39,514 bases of DNA from Clavulina sp. PMI_390 (taxonomy: Eukaryota; Basidiomycota; Agaricomycetes; Cantharellales; Hydnaceae). The notes beneath the pieces are model-generated. The model made no database searches, was not told the origin of the DNA, and worked only from the letters and a program-made list of their open reading frames with translations. The translations under genes and the position numbers were made by a program. Below, piece after piece: positions 1 to 11,460 of the stretch (its first letter is position 1; each line of letters starts with the position of its first letter). Location: the NCBI GenBank assembly GCA_015039315.1, contig WIDE01000185.1, positions 1,755 through 41,268 on the forward strand, read 5' to 3'.

Positions 1-1
1 A

Positions 2-331
2 GGTCTTAGTCTTGATGCGGACCCACATCCCGATAATTCCGCGGAACCCTCATCCAGTGGCTCACAGCTTCTTTTGGGGGCTGGTCGTTGGGCGGAAGGA
101 TACTACCTTCCTGGAAATCTGGGCCCTTACACCCTAGGCCTTCGCTTTGAACCTTCTCAGGCGCACGATCCTTTTGCACCGCTATCCCGTGTTTCACATT
201 GGAGAGAGGGGCTGTACCCTGGTGAAGAAATTACTGACGACGCTCCACAAGCACCGCAAGAAACTTCCGAACACCGGGATAAAGGCTTGTTTCCGCCGGT
301 CGAATTTGGCTCTTCTTTCCCACCATTGTGA
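2..331 (+). CDS. C-terminal fragment of an unidentified protein, cut by the left edge
   Basis: One frame is open from base 2 to a TGA at 329-331, about 109 codons with no stop, and the window begins inside it. The residues are rich in P, S, G, D and E, with a Trp/Tyr-containing stretch (GRWAEGYYLPG, then SHWREGLYPGEE). This composition resembles the low-complexity C-terminal ends of the zinc-cluster proteins downstream on the same strand. It has no zinc cluster of its own and no domain I recognise. After the stop the sequence turns T-rich, as expected of a 3' UTR. It may be the tail of a further member of the downstream array, but that rests only on position, strand and composition. Other frames here are also open for 60-110 codons, so its coding status is likely rather than certain. 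Confidence 0.5.
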   Translation, partial: GLSLDADPHPDNSAEPSSSGSQLLLGAGRWAEGYYLPGNLGPYTLGLRFEPSQAHDPFAPLSRVSHWREGLYPGEEITDDAPQAPQETSEHRDKGLFPPVEFGSSFPPL

Positions 332-2250
332 TTCACTACCTTGGATCAAACTTCTCCGAACATGCCTCGCTTGCTGCTTTCTGTATTCTCAAACTTCTCA
401 AACTGCTTTTTTGCAAAGTCTTGTATCACTGACTGCTACTACTTTCTATTTGAGGTTTATCTCTTTTTGCGTATCCCGTATGGCTTGTTAGTCTGGAGCC
501 ATGAATTCCACTTTCTCTGCATTCCTATCTTAATCTGTAATATTTTTGGATCCCTTTCATCGCTCGGCTCGTCGCCCTCAATACGCCTCGCCGAGTTTTC
601 CCTTTCTACAAGCTACTGCCTATGTACGTTTCTGCTCTCTATCGCCCCATTGTATGTGTTCCATTCATAAAATGTGCTGATAGCAATGTTAGCGAAAACA
701 AAGGTGTAGTGATTGTATTGAGTTACGGCCCGGACTCCCTTGCCACGAGCTCCAAAGCCGTGGTGTGTGGTAACCATCCCACTGTTCAGCTCTCGAAAGC
801 AAGAAAATAGGATTGTTTGATGATTCAGTATTTTCTGAACCCATCTTGGCTTGCAAATTGGGCGCCAAGCCTTCCATCCAGCATGGCGCTCTATTGTACT
901 ATATTTGGTTTAGGTGAGCGACAATATTGTTGGAGGGTAAATCTGCCTCCAAGCCAACGAATCACGCCAGTCAAATTCTTACATCCTTCAGCCATCAGTT
1001 ACTTTCTTCTCGCCCTTGGGTGCTTGCACGTACCGCCCCCATCGTTCCTCTCGGTCACACCAAGCCTCCCAACGTGATTTTTTTTCCACACCAACATGAT
1101 CTGCCAACCGCTTCGACAGCACGTTCGACGAGATAAATCGTGTGGGAAGATCTGCTCAGCCGTAATCAAGCTGTACAGCTCCCGACCTCAAGCAGAATTT
1201 TCAGACTTCCTTTTATACTCAGCTGAATCGGTTGCGCTCATGCACCACTCGACTTGGGCACCACAAAGCTCATATTCCAGTTCATTGATTATGTCCCCCT
1301 GGATTAGACACTTGGTAAAGGGGGAAAAAAGACTGGTTGGTTGGAGCGTTTGAAAGGCCGAATAGCAGACTCTTGTCATCGGAGCGGAGATCATTCCCAA
1401 GCCCACGCTACAGCCCAGATTCCTTTGTGCCTTGCAATTCACCACGGGGCCAGCGTTATTTGAAAATTTTGAATAAAAAAATGCAAACCTATAAGTATCA
1501 ATCTGATCGGTTTCGTGGATCCCGCTCCCCAGCATCAGCCCAACTACCAGCGCCGGTATGCCCTGCTTTGTTTACCGCAAAGTGCCTAGGGGACTCGATC
1601 TATTCGTCAATACGTTTATATTCTCCCTTCACGGTACGTTTTCCCACACAGCTTTTTTCTGAGCCTTGTTTCGATTTCTGAGCCTCCTTGCAGGATTATG
1701 AGCACTGATCACGTATGGCACTGTCATCCTTCTACTTTTCGACGCATTGATTCGCCGATAACGGGGAATCGGCCGTCGGATTATTTGGACACTGCTTGCG
1801 AGAAGAACTGTTGCACAATATTGACTGTGTGGGCCTAGCTCCAGCTGGGTAGATGATCATAGCAAGGGCAGATCGCGCGTCGCCGACGGTGCCGATGACT
1901 GCCAACGCTACGGTCCCTCCCGATGCAGACCCGGTTTGCTCACTTCCAAAGAGTAATCGCCCTCATAGAGCGAGGGTGATCGACGAGCCGGAAGACGCGT
2001 AGGCGCATCCCTCGGTTATTAACCATTGTGGTCAGCGCTTCATCTAAAGGGTGCAATCCCTCTTAGCTAATGGCGTTCTCTCTGAAGTAACGATGTCATA
2101 TGCCGTAGCACGAGGCCGCTGAAAAGCTAGGGGAGTTCCCGACAGCACCTTGCTTTCCTTGCTCTTCCCTCCACCCCCCATTCCCCTCGTCAAACGATCA
2201 GTATCTGCACTCCCCCACCCCGACACCACTCTGTCCCCTCTCCTTCCCCT
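332..2250. other. 1.9-kb intergenic region without a supported gene
   Basis: The region is AT/CT-mixed, with open frames no longer than about 115 codons on either strand and no convincing splice-joined extension. The last 100 bases before the start at 2251 are pyrimidine-rich (CTCC/CCCC runs), typical of a fungal core promoter. I see no RNA gene or repeat. Confidence 0.5.
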
Positions 2251-4707
2251 ATGAGTTCATCGGGAGGTCCTCCCTACCCAAGTCATTCGAGCACTCGAAG
2301 CGGGGGCACTCACTCAACCAACCACACTCGCGCAACAATGGTATGACACTGTGATTCTTGCAGCTGGCTAAAGATACTTACTCATCGTTAACTGTACTCT
2401 CGTATCAATGTCCAGCCTAGCGCGTCGGCGAACCGCCGTGTCCCTCAAGCAACACCGAACGGTCCACTGTCTTCCCTCACCCCCAGCAACCCACAAGACC
2501 TTTCCTATGCCCGGTCCCCCCACCAACCTCACCACAACGTTTTGAGTTCCGAGCATGCAGCTCGCGCTCTGGTTCCACAACAAACATCTATTCAAGCGCA
2601 TGCTACTCCGCCTGTCCCATCTCTATACCCTGGGGAATCGGTAGCGCCGGCCCCAAGCACACGGCCCCCTCCACAACCGCAGCCCGTGTATTCACTTCCC
2701 GCCAATTCTGAGCTGTACAATAGCTCAAGCGGCCGTCTTCATCCACCCCTCATTGTAAATCCAGTCGATAGCGCGAGCGCATCGACTTTGCCAACCCAGA
2801 CTCTCGGTCTAGCACTATCAGCTCCCCCATTGCACCATCGTCATTGGCCTCATGGCTCTGCTTTGGCTGAACCTCCAGTTGGCGCTATGTGGCCCGAGTC
2901 ATTCCAGGGGCAGCCCACCACAGCGATCGCATATCACCCCGCGTATAACCATTTGACTTTTGGCGGCCCGCTGCACACACCCACGGAGACCACGTTTGTG
3001 GCTACGAACCGGGTGACTCAATCCAGTGAAGCTGCGACACCGCCCCAAACAGCCTCCCAAGCGCAGAACACGCCGGCGCATACTCCACATCCCTACACCC
3101 CCCCTATTTTCCCGACGCCTGGTGCTCAAGCCTCCCGTCGTCATCAAGTCGAGAGGGACATCATTACATCCTTCCCCTCCACATCCCCTAATCCCCCACT
3201 TCTACAAGCCCCAAATTCTGACAGACTGCCTTATCGTACAGCCAGGGGAGTCAGCGCATCTCCGATAGCGTCACCTATCCCCGGACCTGTGCCGCGGACC
3301 CCAGCTATTGGCTCTCGCCAAGAGACCCGCCAATTGGGTCAGTTTCCACTATCAAATACGGGAAGTACACTACAAGTTCCCACAACCTCGCATCGCCGGG
3401 CTCATACCCCAGGTCCGCGTACTTCACCTGTACCACCTTCTCGCTCCCCCTCCCCATCAGGTTCTCTCCGCCGCTCGCTACCTCAGCTCGACGACCACCA
3501 GAGCGATGAGCGCCCAAAGAGACGCCGCCTCTCTCACTCCGAAGAAAGTCGAGAGCCGTCAATCAGCGCAGAGAGCGAGGTGCCCGATGGTCGAATGACA
3601 AGAAAGTTGGACATTACGTTCAACCTTGTTGACCAACCTCAACCCCACACTCAGGGTCCAGGCAAGAATAAATCGACGGATGGGTGTCTCACCTGTCGTG
3701 CGCGTCGCAAGGCAAGCGCCCTAACCTTTGTAACATGCGAATACTAGCTAACAAATGTCTTTCAGCGGTGTACTTTGATTCTCGACGAACGACGCTGGTG
3801 CTCAGAATGCATTAGGTTAAAGCTGATTTGTTTGCGTGGATACGTGGGTCTAAAATGTGTGTGCAATACCTGATAAACACCTAACGTGCATTGAAATACC
3901 TAGGGAAAGTCAAAACCTAAAGAAGTGGTATATCCGACCCCAATAAAGGGCGGGCCTGGGCGCCGCTCAGGAACGGGTACCCAAAGAACTCGTAGTAACC
4001 AGAGGCGGGTGGGCGAGGCTACTACCCAACACGCCACTGTAACGAGCAACTCAAATGCGCACCCCCAGCCCCAACAGCCGGGTCCCTCGGGCGAACAACT
4101 TCGTTCTGTGCCTCATCCATCTGTGCCTCCTATTGGGGTGACGCCTGCGTCCCCATCACCCACCGACCATCCCCTTCCTCCAGACCAACCCGGATCGCCC
4201 TACTTCTATGCGCACTCATCGCAACCCTCCACTCCCGCTTCAACAATCTCGTACCTAAGCACAGATCCCCCAGCATCTCCTGTGGAGTCGTGGACATCAT
4301 CAGCAATCGATTATTACACGCGACCCCCTACGCCTGGTGTTGACGCTGAGGTCGAACCTTCTTACTTTGAGGGTCTCAGGCTTATCACGGGCCCAACGGC
4401 AGACGATCTCGCAGGATCTTCCCGCGACACCGAACCTCTTCCTCGTTGGGACGATCCCTTGCCTGCAACTCATGGGGATGATTTTCTTATCCCCTTCAAC
4501 CCTTCCTCCACTTCCGCTCAGCCTGCTGAGATGCCCACCCTGGATGAGCTACGGAATCCCCTATCTCCCCTATCCCTATATTTTAACCCTGATGGTGTGA
4601 CCGGTGGCACCAACTCCCAAGCATTGCATGAGCCCACTCATGACTGGGATCTTGAGTCTTTGCTATCGTTCGATTTTAGTCCTCAAAACCCCCAACCCGA
4701 GCCATGA
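2251..4707 (+). CDS. Zn2Cys6 zinc-cluster protein, array member 1 (755 aa, four exons)
   Basis: A likely fungal transcription factor. Exons: 2251-2340, 2416-3711, 3766-3843, 3904-4707; all introns are phase 0. The upstream ATG gives 30 codons that join in frame across a 75-nt intron. Residues 1-450 are disordered and rich in P, S, T and Q. A classical nuclear-localisation-like motif, PKRRRL, lies near residue 397. The zinc cluster has Cys454, 457, 464, 474, 477 and 484, spaced C-x2-C-x6-C-x9-C-x2-C-x6-C, and ends in a GY pair at 487-488. It begins DGCLTCR, and Arg rather than Lys precedes the third Cys. The intron inside the cluster starts with GC (GCAAGC), a GC-AG intron. The last 270 residues are again P/S-rich and end with an acidic-hydrophobic stretch (WDLESLLSFDF) that could be an activation domain. 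I see no fungal middle-homology domain. Targets are unknown. Confidence 0.85.
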
Positions 4708-6141
4708 CTTCACACACACCAAATTTGATCACCGAATCGCACCTTTGTCACCCCGTTTCTACTCATTTTTCTACATTACTTCACTTCCCTCTTAGGGGAC
4801 ATCTTGATACTTTACTGCCTTGTGACTGCTGCATTGTACGCACTTCCCCGTCTTTGCCACTTCCTCTTTCGCTTAATTTCCTTTATACCGTAATATTCTC
4901 GGGAGGATTTTTTTTTTTGGTAGATTGGCTCCTTGCGTTCGAATGTATCGCGCCTTTCTTTCCACCCCCTGGGATCGAACCCACACATCTCAGCTTGTCA
5001 CACAACAAGCCACAACAACGATGATGTTGTTGGGCCACGACGACGTTCGACTTGGCCTTCTCAGACGGTACCTTGAGATAGCATGAACACTGTGACTTAA
5101 TCGAAGAATCTCGACAAACTCTGCAAGAGGCAGTCTTCAATCCCAACTTTCTCATGGATTTTCTCGCATGATGGCCTGGAGATTATCTGAACGTGTTTCA
5201 GAAGCTCACCAATTTCCACCAACACTAGCTTGATCCGTGATCAAGCCCATCCTTGAGTGTGGAGCGCGAACTCCTATCATGTGCTTATGGTGAGCGACGC
5301 GAACTAGGCGGCCAGGGTGCTGACCGAAATCTCCTTCGCCGCTTGACAACACTACTCCTGAGACACGAGACACCGCCTCTTGATTATCTTTGACACCAGA
5401 ATAACCAACCGGCGGCAACTTATTCCGATTCATCTATGGCGTCCATCGCGGGCCATGAATCAGTTTCCGCTGATAGGCTCAGTTATGACTAGCTGCTCCC
5501 TTTTGACTGATCGCTTCAGTAAAATAATTCAATTTCGACTTCTACAGCATGTCCCAATATTCTTCTTGAGATCTATCATGCAAGCAACATTGGTTTATAG
5601 ATCAGGCGCTCGAATGAAGGACATGCACGTCTTGCTACTTCCAAATCTAGCTCTACCCTGAGAGCAACCTGCCACATTGACGCGAGCCAGGGACAGAAGG
5701 GGCATGGATTTTGAACAAGATCACTTCGATCTACTCGTGCGAGTTCAACCGCCCCCGCAGCCTCTATGCTTCGCGAAATTTCGGGCTTTGGCGTACTGGC
5801 CGTGCCATTCCTACTAGTTTATCTTGGAAACGCCTCTTGAAGGGCTCAATCATCCCGTAATTTGGCAAAGCCTTCGTCAGCACCGCTCCGCTAGAGAAGA
5901 GCTTACCATTCTCTCCCCTGAACTAACCTATCAGCGCGAACCTTTACGTCAGCGCCTCACCAACCGCCGATCTTAAAGCGCTCATATAACGGCACGTGTG
6001 TTAGTGAGACTGGTTAAGTTGCCCGTTGCTGTGCTATATATTCACGGCTCTCCCATCTAGACCTCCACCTCCCCTTCTTTCACTGCTCCCCCCACCTGCA
6101 TAGGATCAAATCCACAATTCGCCCCCTTTCCTCCAGGAAAA
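4708..6141. other. 1.4-kb intergenic region between array members 1 and 2
   Basis: No gene is supported. It holds a T-run near 4910 and a small perfect hairpin sequence around 5015-5034 (CAACAAC, six-base loop, GTTGTTG). Cys-containing reading frames on the minus strand (4883-5155) do not extend. The 3' end carries the TATA-like promoter of the next gene. Confidence 0.5.
6035..6042 (+). promoter_or_regulatory. TATA-like element of zinc-cluster gene 2
   Basis: TATATATT lies about 100 bases before the ATG at 6142. A pyrimidine-rich stretch follows it, with blocks of CCTCC and CCCCC. The spacing fits a fungal TATA box. Confidence 0.45.
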
Positions 6142-7972
6142 ATGGAACGCTCACCCGATACCAACATATCTCCATCTTTGGGTGGCTTTGGAGCCAGTCA
6201 GGTGGAATCAATAGTGTCATGTTGGGATGGTGGCAGCTCGCCTTCTCGTTCTGACAAGGTTGACACCTCCCCACACTTTAGTCTCTTCACATTAGCTATG
6301 CTGCAAAACCCGGGAAACCACCCCGCCGTAACTCACGACGGCACCATGGGAGAAGGCCCGGCTACCCTCCTCCAAGGCCGCTACATTCCTTATGAACCGC
6401 TTCACGACTCAGCCCACATGATGCACGAAGCTCCACCTCGGCCCACTTCCTCTGAAAACCTTCCGGCCCTCAACCCTGACCCGCAGAGTGTCACTTGGTC
6501 GTCCAACTCCATACCCTATGGTTCCGAACACAAGCTTACTGAAAAGCGCCATTGGAGTCCGCCCATGCGCGACAGCGCACCAGTCTCACATGGCCCATTT
6601 CCTGCTCTGAATCGAATGACAGATTCGATCGAGGCGAGGATAAGCAACGCACCCTATCACACACTGCTCGAATATAATCTAGAATCATCCCATAATGATG
6701 AGTCGGCATACTATGGCACTCTTCACCGGCATGAAATCTCGCCCAGGGTATCCGGGTCAAACTCGGTCTATCTGCATTCCTTGCCCGATGCGATTGCTGC
6801 ATCTCTCCCTTCGGCTGCTTCTCCAGCTCAGCCGCATGAGGCCACCGTGGAGCCTTTGCTGCTCCGCGTCCCTGAAGATCGTAGCCGTGGCAGGAAGCTA
6901 AACCGTTCTCGCTCTGACCCTGGACTAGCATCGCCTTCAAGGCGGAATGGCCGCAGCCGTAACTCAACTAGATACGAAGCCGGCCTAGATGTTTCGACTC
7001 ACGCCCACAATAAACCCCTTCGTCGTGCAGCAACCGTTGGAAAGAAACACACACTAGATGGCTGCTGGGACTGTCGAGAAAGAAAAAAAGTGCGGTTCTG
7101 AGCTCACTGAAATGTACACACATCACTGACGCCATCATCAAAGGGCTGCGAAAGAAGGGAGAATAATGATGGGCCGTGCTTGTCTTGCGAAAGACTCCAT
7201 ATAAAATGTCGTCTCGGCTACGTAAGTCAAATTTCCTTGGAATCCGCCAAATTGCAAACCATCCCAGTCTTCGATTCGCGAAAATTTACCTGCCTTTTTC
7301 CTTTCCTAGGGGTTACGGAGGCCCACGGGGCGCAGTATCTCCCAGACCATTAGTCACGATCTAAACGAAAACCAACAGTCTCTTAACACCGTAACCAGTG
7401 CCGGTATTGCTGTCCATGAGGGTTCTTGCCCTGTTGTGCCTCATATCACCATCACTGCTCCTCCCCCCTCGTATCTTGGCGGTCCAGCATGTTCAGGCAT
7501 CGTTCCGCCATCGCCGGCTTCAGAAGCTTCGGAATCGTCCATAAGCTCGGCTGCCTCTTCTGTCTTTTCGCCTTCCCCACAGAACGAGATGTCTTCGCTT
7601 CCTCCGACTAGCTGGTACCATCCTGACGATCAGGCGGAAGCTCACATGCCCGAGATCGCCGCTACACAAGGTGTAAAGAGTATGCCAGCAACGTCATATT
7701 GGCGCCAGCTCCTTCCTTTTCTAGATCCCCCGATAGACGCGAGCCTTTCCCCATCCCATCACATGGCACCGCGTGGGACGATCATCTCCGAGAGTTCATT
7801 CTCTCACGTTCCTCCTCACCCTTCACGCCGTCAGGAGACGATGTGTGAACTACTCTTCCGCTCTCAAACCGTGGAGTCCATGCTGGAACATCGGGTCCTC
7901 AGCGGTAGCTGTCAGACGTCTGAAAATTTCCGGGCCTCTCACAATCCCCTGACAGCGGAGCAGCTGGGATAA
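6142..7972 (+). CDS. Zn2Cys6 zinc-cluster protein, array member 2 (562 aa, three exons)
   Basis: A likely transcription factor, paralogous to its neighbours. Exons: 6142-7089, 7144-7221, 7310-7972, with phase-0 introns. The first 300 residues look disordered. Shortly before the cluster is a basic, Ser/Arg-rich stretch (RSRGRKLNRSRS) suited to a nuclear signal or DNA-backbone contact. The zinc cluster has Cys308, 311, 318, 328, 331 and 338, with the same spacing as the other members and GY at 341-342. It starts DGCWDCR, the form I know from Agaricomycete zinc clusters. Gly, not Lys or Arg, precedes the third Cys. The intron inside the cluster has the weak donor GTGCGG; reading through it gives a stop after three more residues. 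The exon after GY continues G-L-R-R-P. The C-terminal 220 residues are S/P-rich. No middle-homology domain is visible. Any intron within exon 1 cannot be excluded. Confidence 0.83.
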
Positions 7973-10900
7973 TGGATGGCCATTACAGCCCCCTTCGCAT
8001 GTATGGGGTCTCCATTCTGGGGGACCTTGAAAGGATAGCCTGCTGCTGTAGTTTGTTTTCCGCTTCCACCTCATTGCCCTGTTTCAGCGTATAGTGCCCC
8101 AATTCTTTGAACAATCCACGCTATTCTACTTTTACCCTTCGCATATGTGAGCACTGACGCACACACGCAAGATCCTTGTTTTTGACGCTGTACATACTAC
8201 GACTCGTGATTCTTTGGCATTTTAAGAGTAAAATTCTCATAAGTTTCCCGCCAGTAGCCAGATAGTCGGAGATCCACCTTATAACTTGCTGCAAGATGAT
8301 TAACGCTCAGCGAGAAGCGGAATGTTAGGTGTTGACAGACGTGCGGAGGAGGCGATGACCATGGCATTTCAAATTACGATCCATACGGGACCGCGGTCAT
8401 GCAACCATGGCCTCCACTTCAGGCACCATTTCGGCACCTATAGCTTATCTCTCAGCCACAGGCCGTGCCGAAATCCGAGGGTTCTCTGGGTTTGAATGGA
8501 CACCTCGATCAAGTCTAGGCTTTCACTAATGAAAATTGACAACAAAGGGAACGCAGTCACCTCATATAATTTGTACGAAGCCACGACCCCTTCCTTGTTG
8601 GAACTGACTTGATGCCACAACGATATTGTATTCTATCTACTATCCACTGACCTGAAGGTAAGTGGAGAAATCCGATATTTTTTTCTTGTGATCCTAAACC
8701 CTTACATGTAAGCAGTGCGTCGTGGTCACGGCCCCTGGCTGCGGGCGCTTGTGCTGTCCAATGGTGCCAGCGGTTGTGGAACCGTAAGAGCTATTTCCGC
8801 ACTGCTACTTGCTGACAACACGAACCGCCCGCTTCTCAGAAACCGCTGCCTAAACCGCTGCCGGAAGAGCTGGCGGTTGGATCTTCCAGTTCACCGCGTG
8901 GCTTGTCGTTGCGGCACCCCGCGCGCCTATGCTTGTATTCTTTCAGGTGGGTCGTACGTCAGTTCTAACCCAGGCAACTGGAACGATCGAAAGGATTCTA
9001 GGTTAATCGTATTCCCCTAGAGAGAGCACTTCTCACTCTGACAGACGACAGCAATTTGCCTTTTGCAAATTTTCCAGGGCCCCTCTTGACCCAGCGTCAG
9101 ATACGTTGGCGTCTCATGAGACGCTGCAATGATGAATGCGCAAGTTTACAACGTTGTATTGCCCGCATCGGAGCGTTCTTAAAAGCCCGTGAAACTATCT
9201 CCACCCTTCATCATTCCTCCCCGCGAACCCGCAATCCTCTACCCAAAAACAACACGTTCCCAACGTTTAACCGACGGGAAGCACCTTCTACGTCTATCTC
9301 CTGCTTGCCGCCTCGACGAATATCCGGTTTGCTTTCCTTACTACTAGTACGACTAGAAAACTCTTGGTTTGGTGTTTGATCGAGGTGCCAGTGTTATCCT
9401 GTTGCAATCTGTGTTCCTAGCGACGTTGACTCCGTTCGATTATTAGTACCAGGCTGAAGAACGGCTCGATTTTTGTATAATCGTTGTCTTGCCATCAATA
9501 CAATGTCATTATTGGACCGGAATATTATTCGAGTACAGTGAAGTCTCTCGCTGGTGCTTCGTGCACTGTACGAGCTTGTTCTGAACACCACAGATAAAGA
9601 GTTTGCTCTTTCCCGAGGCTCTATGCTCACAATATCTCTGGGCCATTCGTAGAGACTAATGGCGACCCTCTCGCCTTGCATTTATTTGGCCAAAAGGGTT
9701 CCAACTTTCGACTCTGATCTGTGTGTGCCCTTCAGGACATTGGCCCATGCACGCCTCCGAATGTATTGTCCTCTGCACTCGATGATGGGCAAATTGGCAG
9801 ACAGACCAGCGATGCAGCGACCATTTCACTTCTCTTGTTTCCTTCGCCTTGTATGAGAGTGCACGGCTACCGAATCAGCCAGGAACTCGAAGTCTCAGAG
9901 CTTAAGGAGCCTGGTTTCAGAAGGACTCCGGGTTTCATTGCCGTCAGCAAACGTCAATATACTGTTGAGATGAATTTGACAATCACATATAGATGAGCAA
10001 ACACTTTGCGGTCTACACACTGGTCAAGACCACATTCATTCTCCAACGTGTGTGTGTTGAGCTATATTTGGCTTCTCACAAACTCTGTTTTGCGTCCAGT
10101 TTCACCAGGTTGCATCATTTGAATGAGAAAAGCCGTCCCTACAGGGAACGCATCACTGTCATTCGAGATGGCATCTGTCTATGAATGCTTCTTTCTGTTC
10201 CTTCCATGGTAGTTGTTGCATGCGCAGAGCAGTACGATGATCTGGCAATAGCACTCATGTGCTCGGCAAAAATCTTCTCGAACCTCCTCAAAAACATATG
10301 CCCGCGTTCCTGGTGTAGTATGCGCACGAAACCCAAGAGGAATCCAGGGCTCGCCGGGCAGATTACAAGAACTGGTGGCCATTCCTCCCCCACTCTCATG
10401 ATCTGCAAGCTGTCACCGCTAAATAGTCCAGATCGGAGTGAAATGCGGGGGCTTCTCGATGAGAGCTAATCAGCGCGAGAGAAAAACATGGAGAACTGTC
10501 TCGCATATTTTTGCTCAGGCTGCCCCAAATAGGTTACATTGGCACTGACGCTCATTTCGTATCGGCCACTCATCATATGGAGAGAGATCGCCTGGCCGAA
10601 CGAGAATTAGATAAGGTGTGACGCTAACGAAGTAGGATCATCGTTCGTTCCTCCCTCCCATGCATCAAACCCCCACCTCCTAACCCTTATATCTCGTTAC
10701 CTCGATCCCTCTGTCGTAGCTAACCATGGTGCACTAGCCTTTGTGGGGCAGAGATCCGGTGTCCCGTTTCTGTAGCGCTTGACCTGCTTCGTTGCCAATA
10801 GCGGCTGGATACCTGAGGACCGGATAGACCCTCGCTGTGCTCTGCCGACCGGTTGGGGATCCTCAAGTCATCTTCGGCGGTAAGCTTCGAGGATGACTCT

Positions 10901-11460
10901 GCTATGCTCACTCCCGGTTTCATCCCTCTCGTTTTGACAAACCCTAGCTGTGATGTGGTGATCACCCGTGCTTGGCCGCCGAGGTCATCATCCTTACGCT
11001 CACGTTCAACCAGCGGTTATGTCAAGCGCTTTCGGTAGGAACCTGTGGCACGGCTGATGTCCGTCGCGGCTTTGGACTCTCACTTCCTCTCGCGTTGTGC
11101 TCAGAGTGATGAACGTTCCTTTCGTCGACCGGTAAAAATCACACACGACGAACAATCCCGCCTTACAAAACCGTACGCGAAACCACGCTGCGACTCCTGT
11201 TCTGTACAGATCCTTGGTGTCTTCTGGCGCTTTTGAGCATCGTAGCCAACCGCCATGCGACCGTTTCCGCTGGGCTTGTAACAGCCTCGTCTTCTCATAT
11301 TCCCATTCAGCTAGCCGCCGTCAGGTGCAGGGGAGATATCAATACGATTGGGCTAAATACCCCCACGGCTCACGTATCTCCCCACCCCACGAACTTCCTT
11401 CATCTGGGCCTCTGTGCATCGACAATTGGTTTTCCCTCCTCCTCGGCCCACCTCTAGAAC
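7973..11460. other. 3.5-kb intergenic region, the largest gap in the window
   Basis: I find no gene I can support. Points seen: an intron-like pair at about 8657-8716 (donor GTAAGT, acceptor AAGCAG) without a clear coding frame on either side; a perfect 16-base palindrome at 9109-9124; and an ATG in promoter-like context at 10726 whose frame stops after three codons. A decayed gene copy or an unannotated non-coding transcript is possible but not shown. Confidence 0.45.

Noticed and set aside
1188..1535. Minus-strand open frame of 115 codons
   Set aside because: No recognisable domain, no conserved feature or exon partner; this length is expected by chance in six frames of 39 kb.
4965..5040. 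tRNA gene on the minus strand, because of a B-box-like GGTTCGATCCC
   Set aside because: The T-arm pairs only two of five positions, and no matching acceptor stem or anticodon arm can be drawn.
4883..5155. Minus-strand Cys-rich open frame resembling a zinc motif
   Set aside because: Cys spacing does not match the array's cluster, no splice-joined extension exists, and part of it is low-complexity sequence.
9109..9124. Perfect 16-base palindrome GCGTCTCATGAGACGC
   Set aside because: About one such palindrome is expected by chance in a window this size, and no gene start is near.
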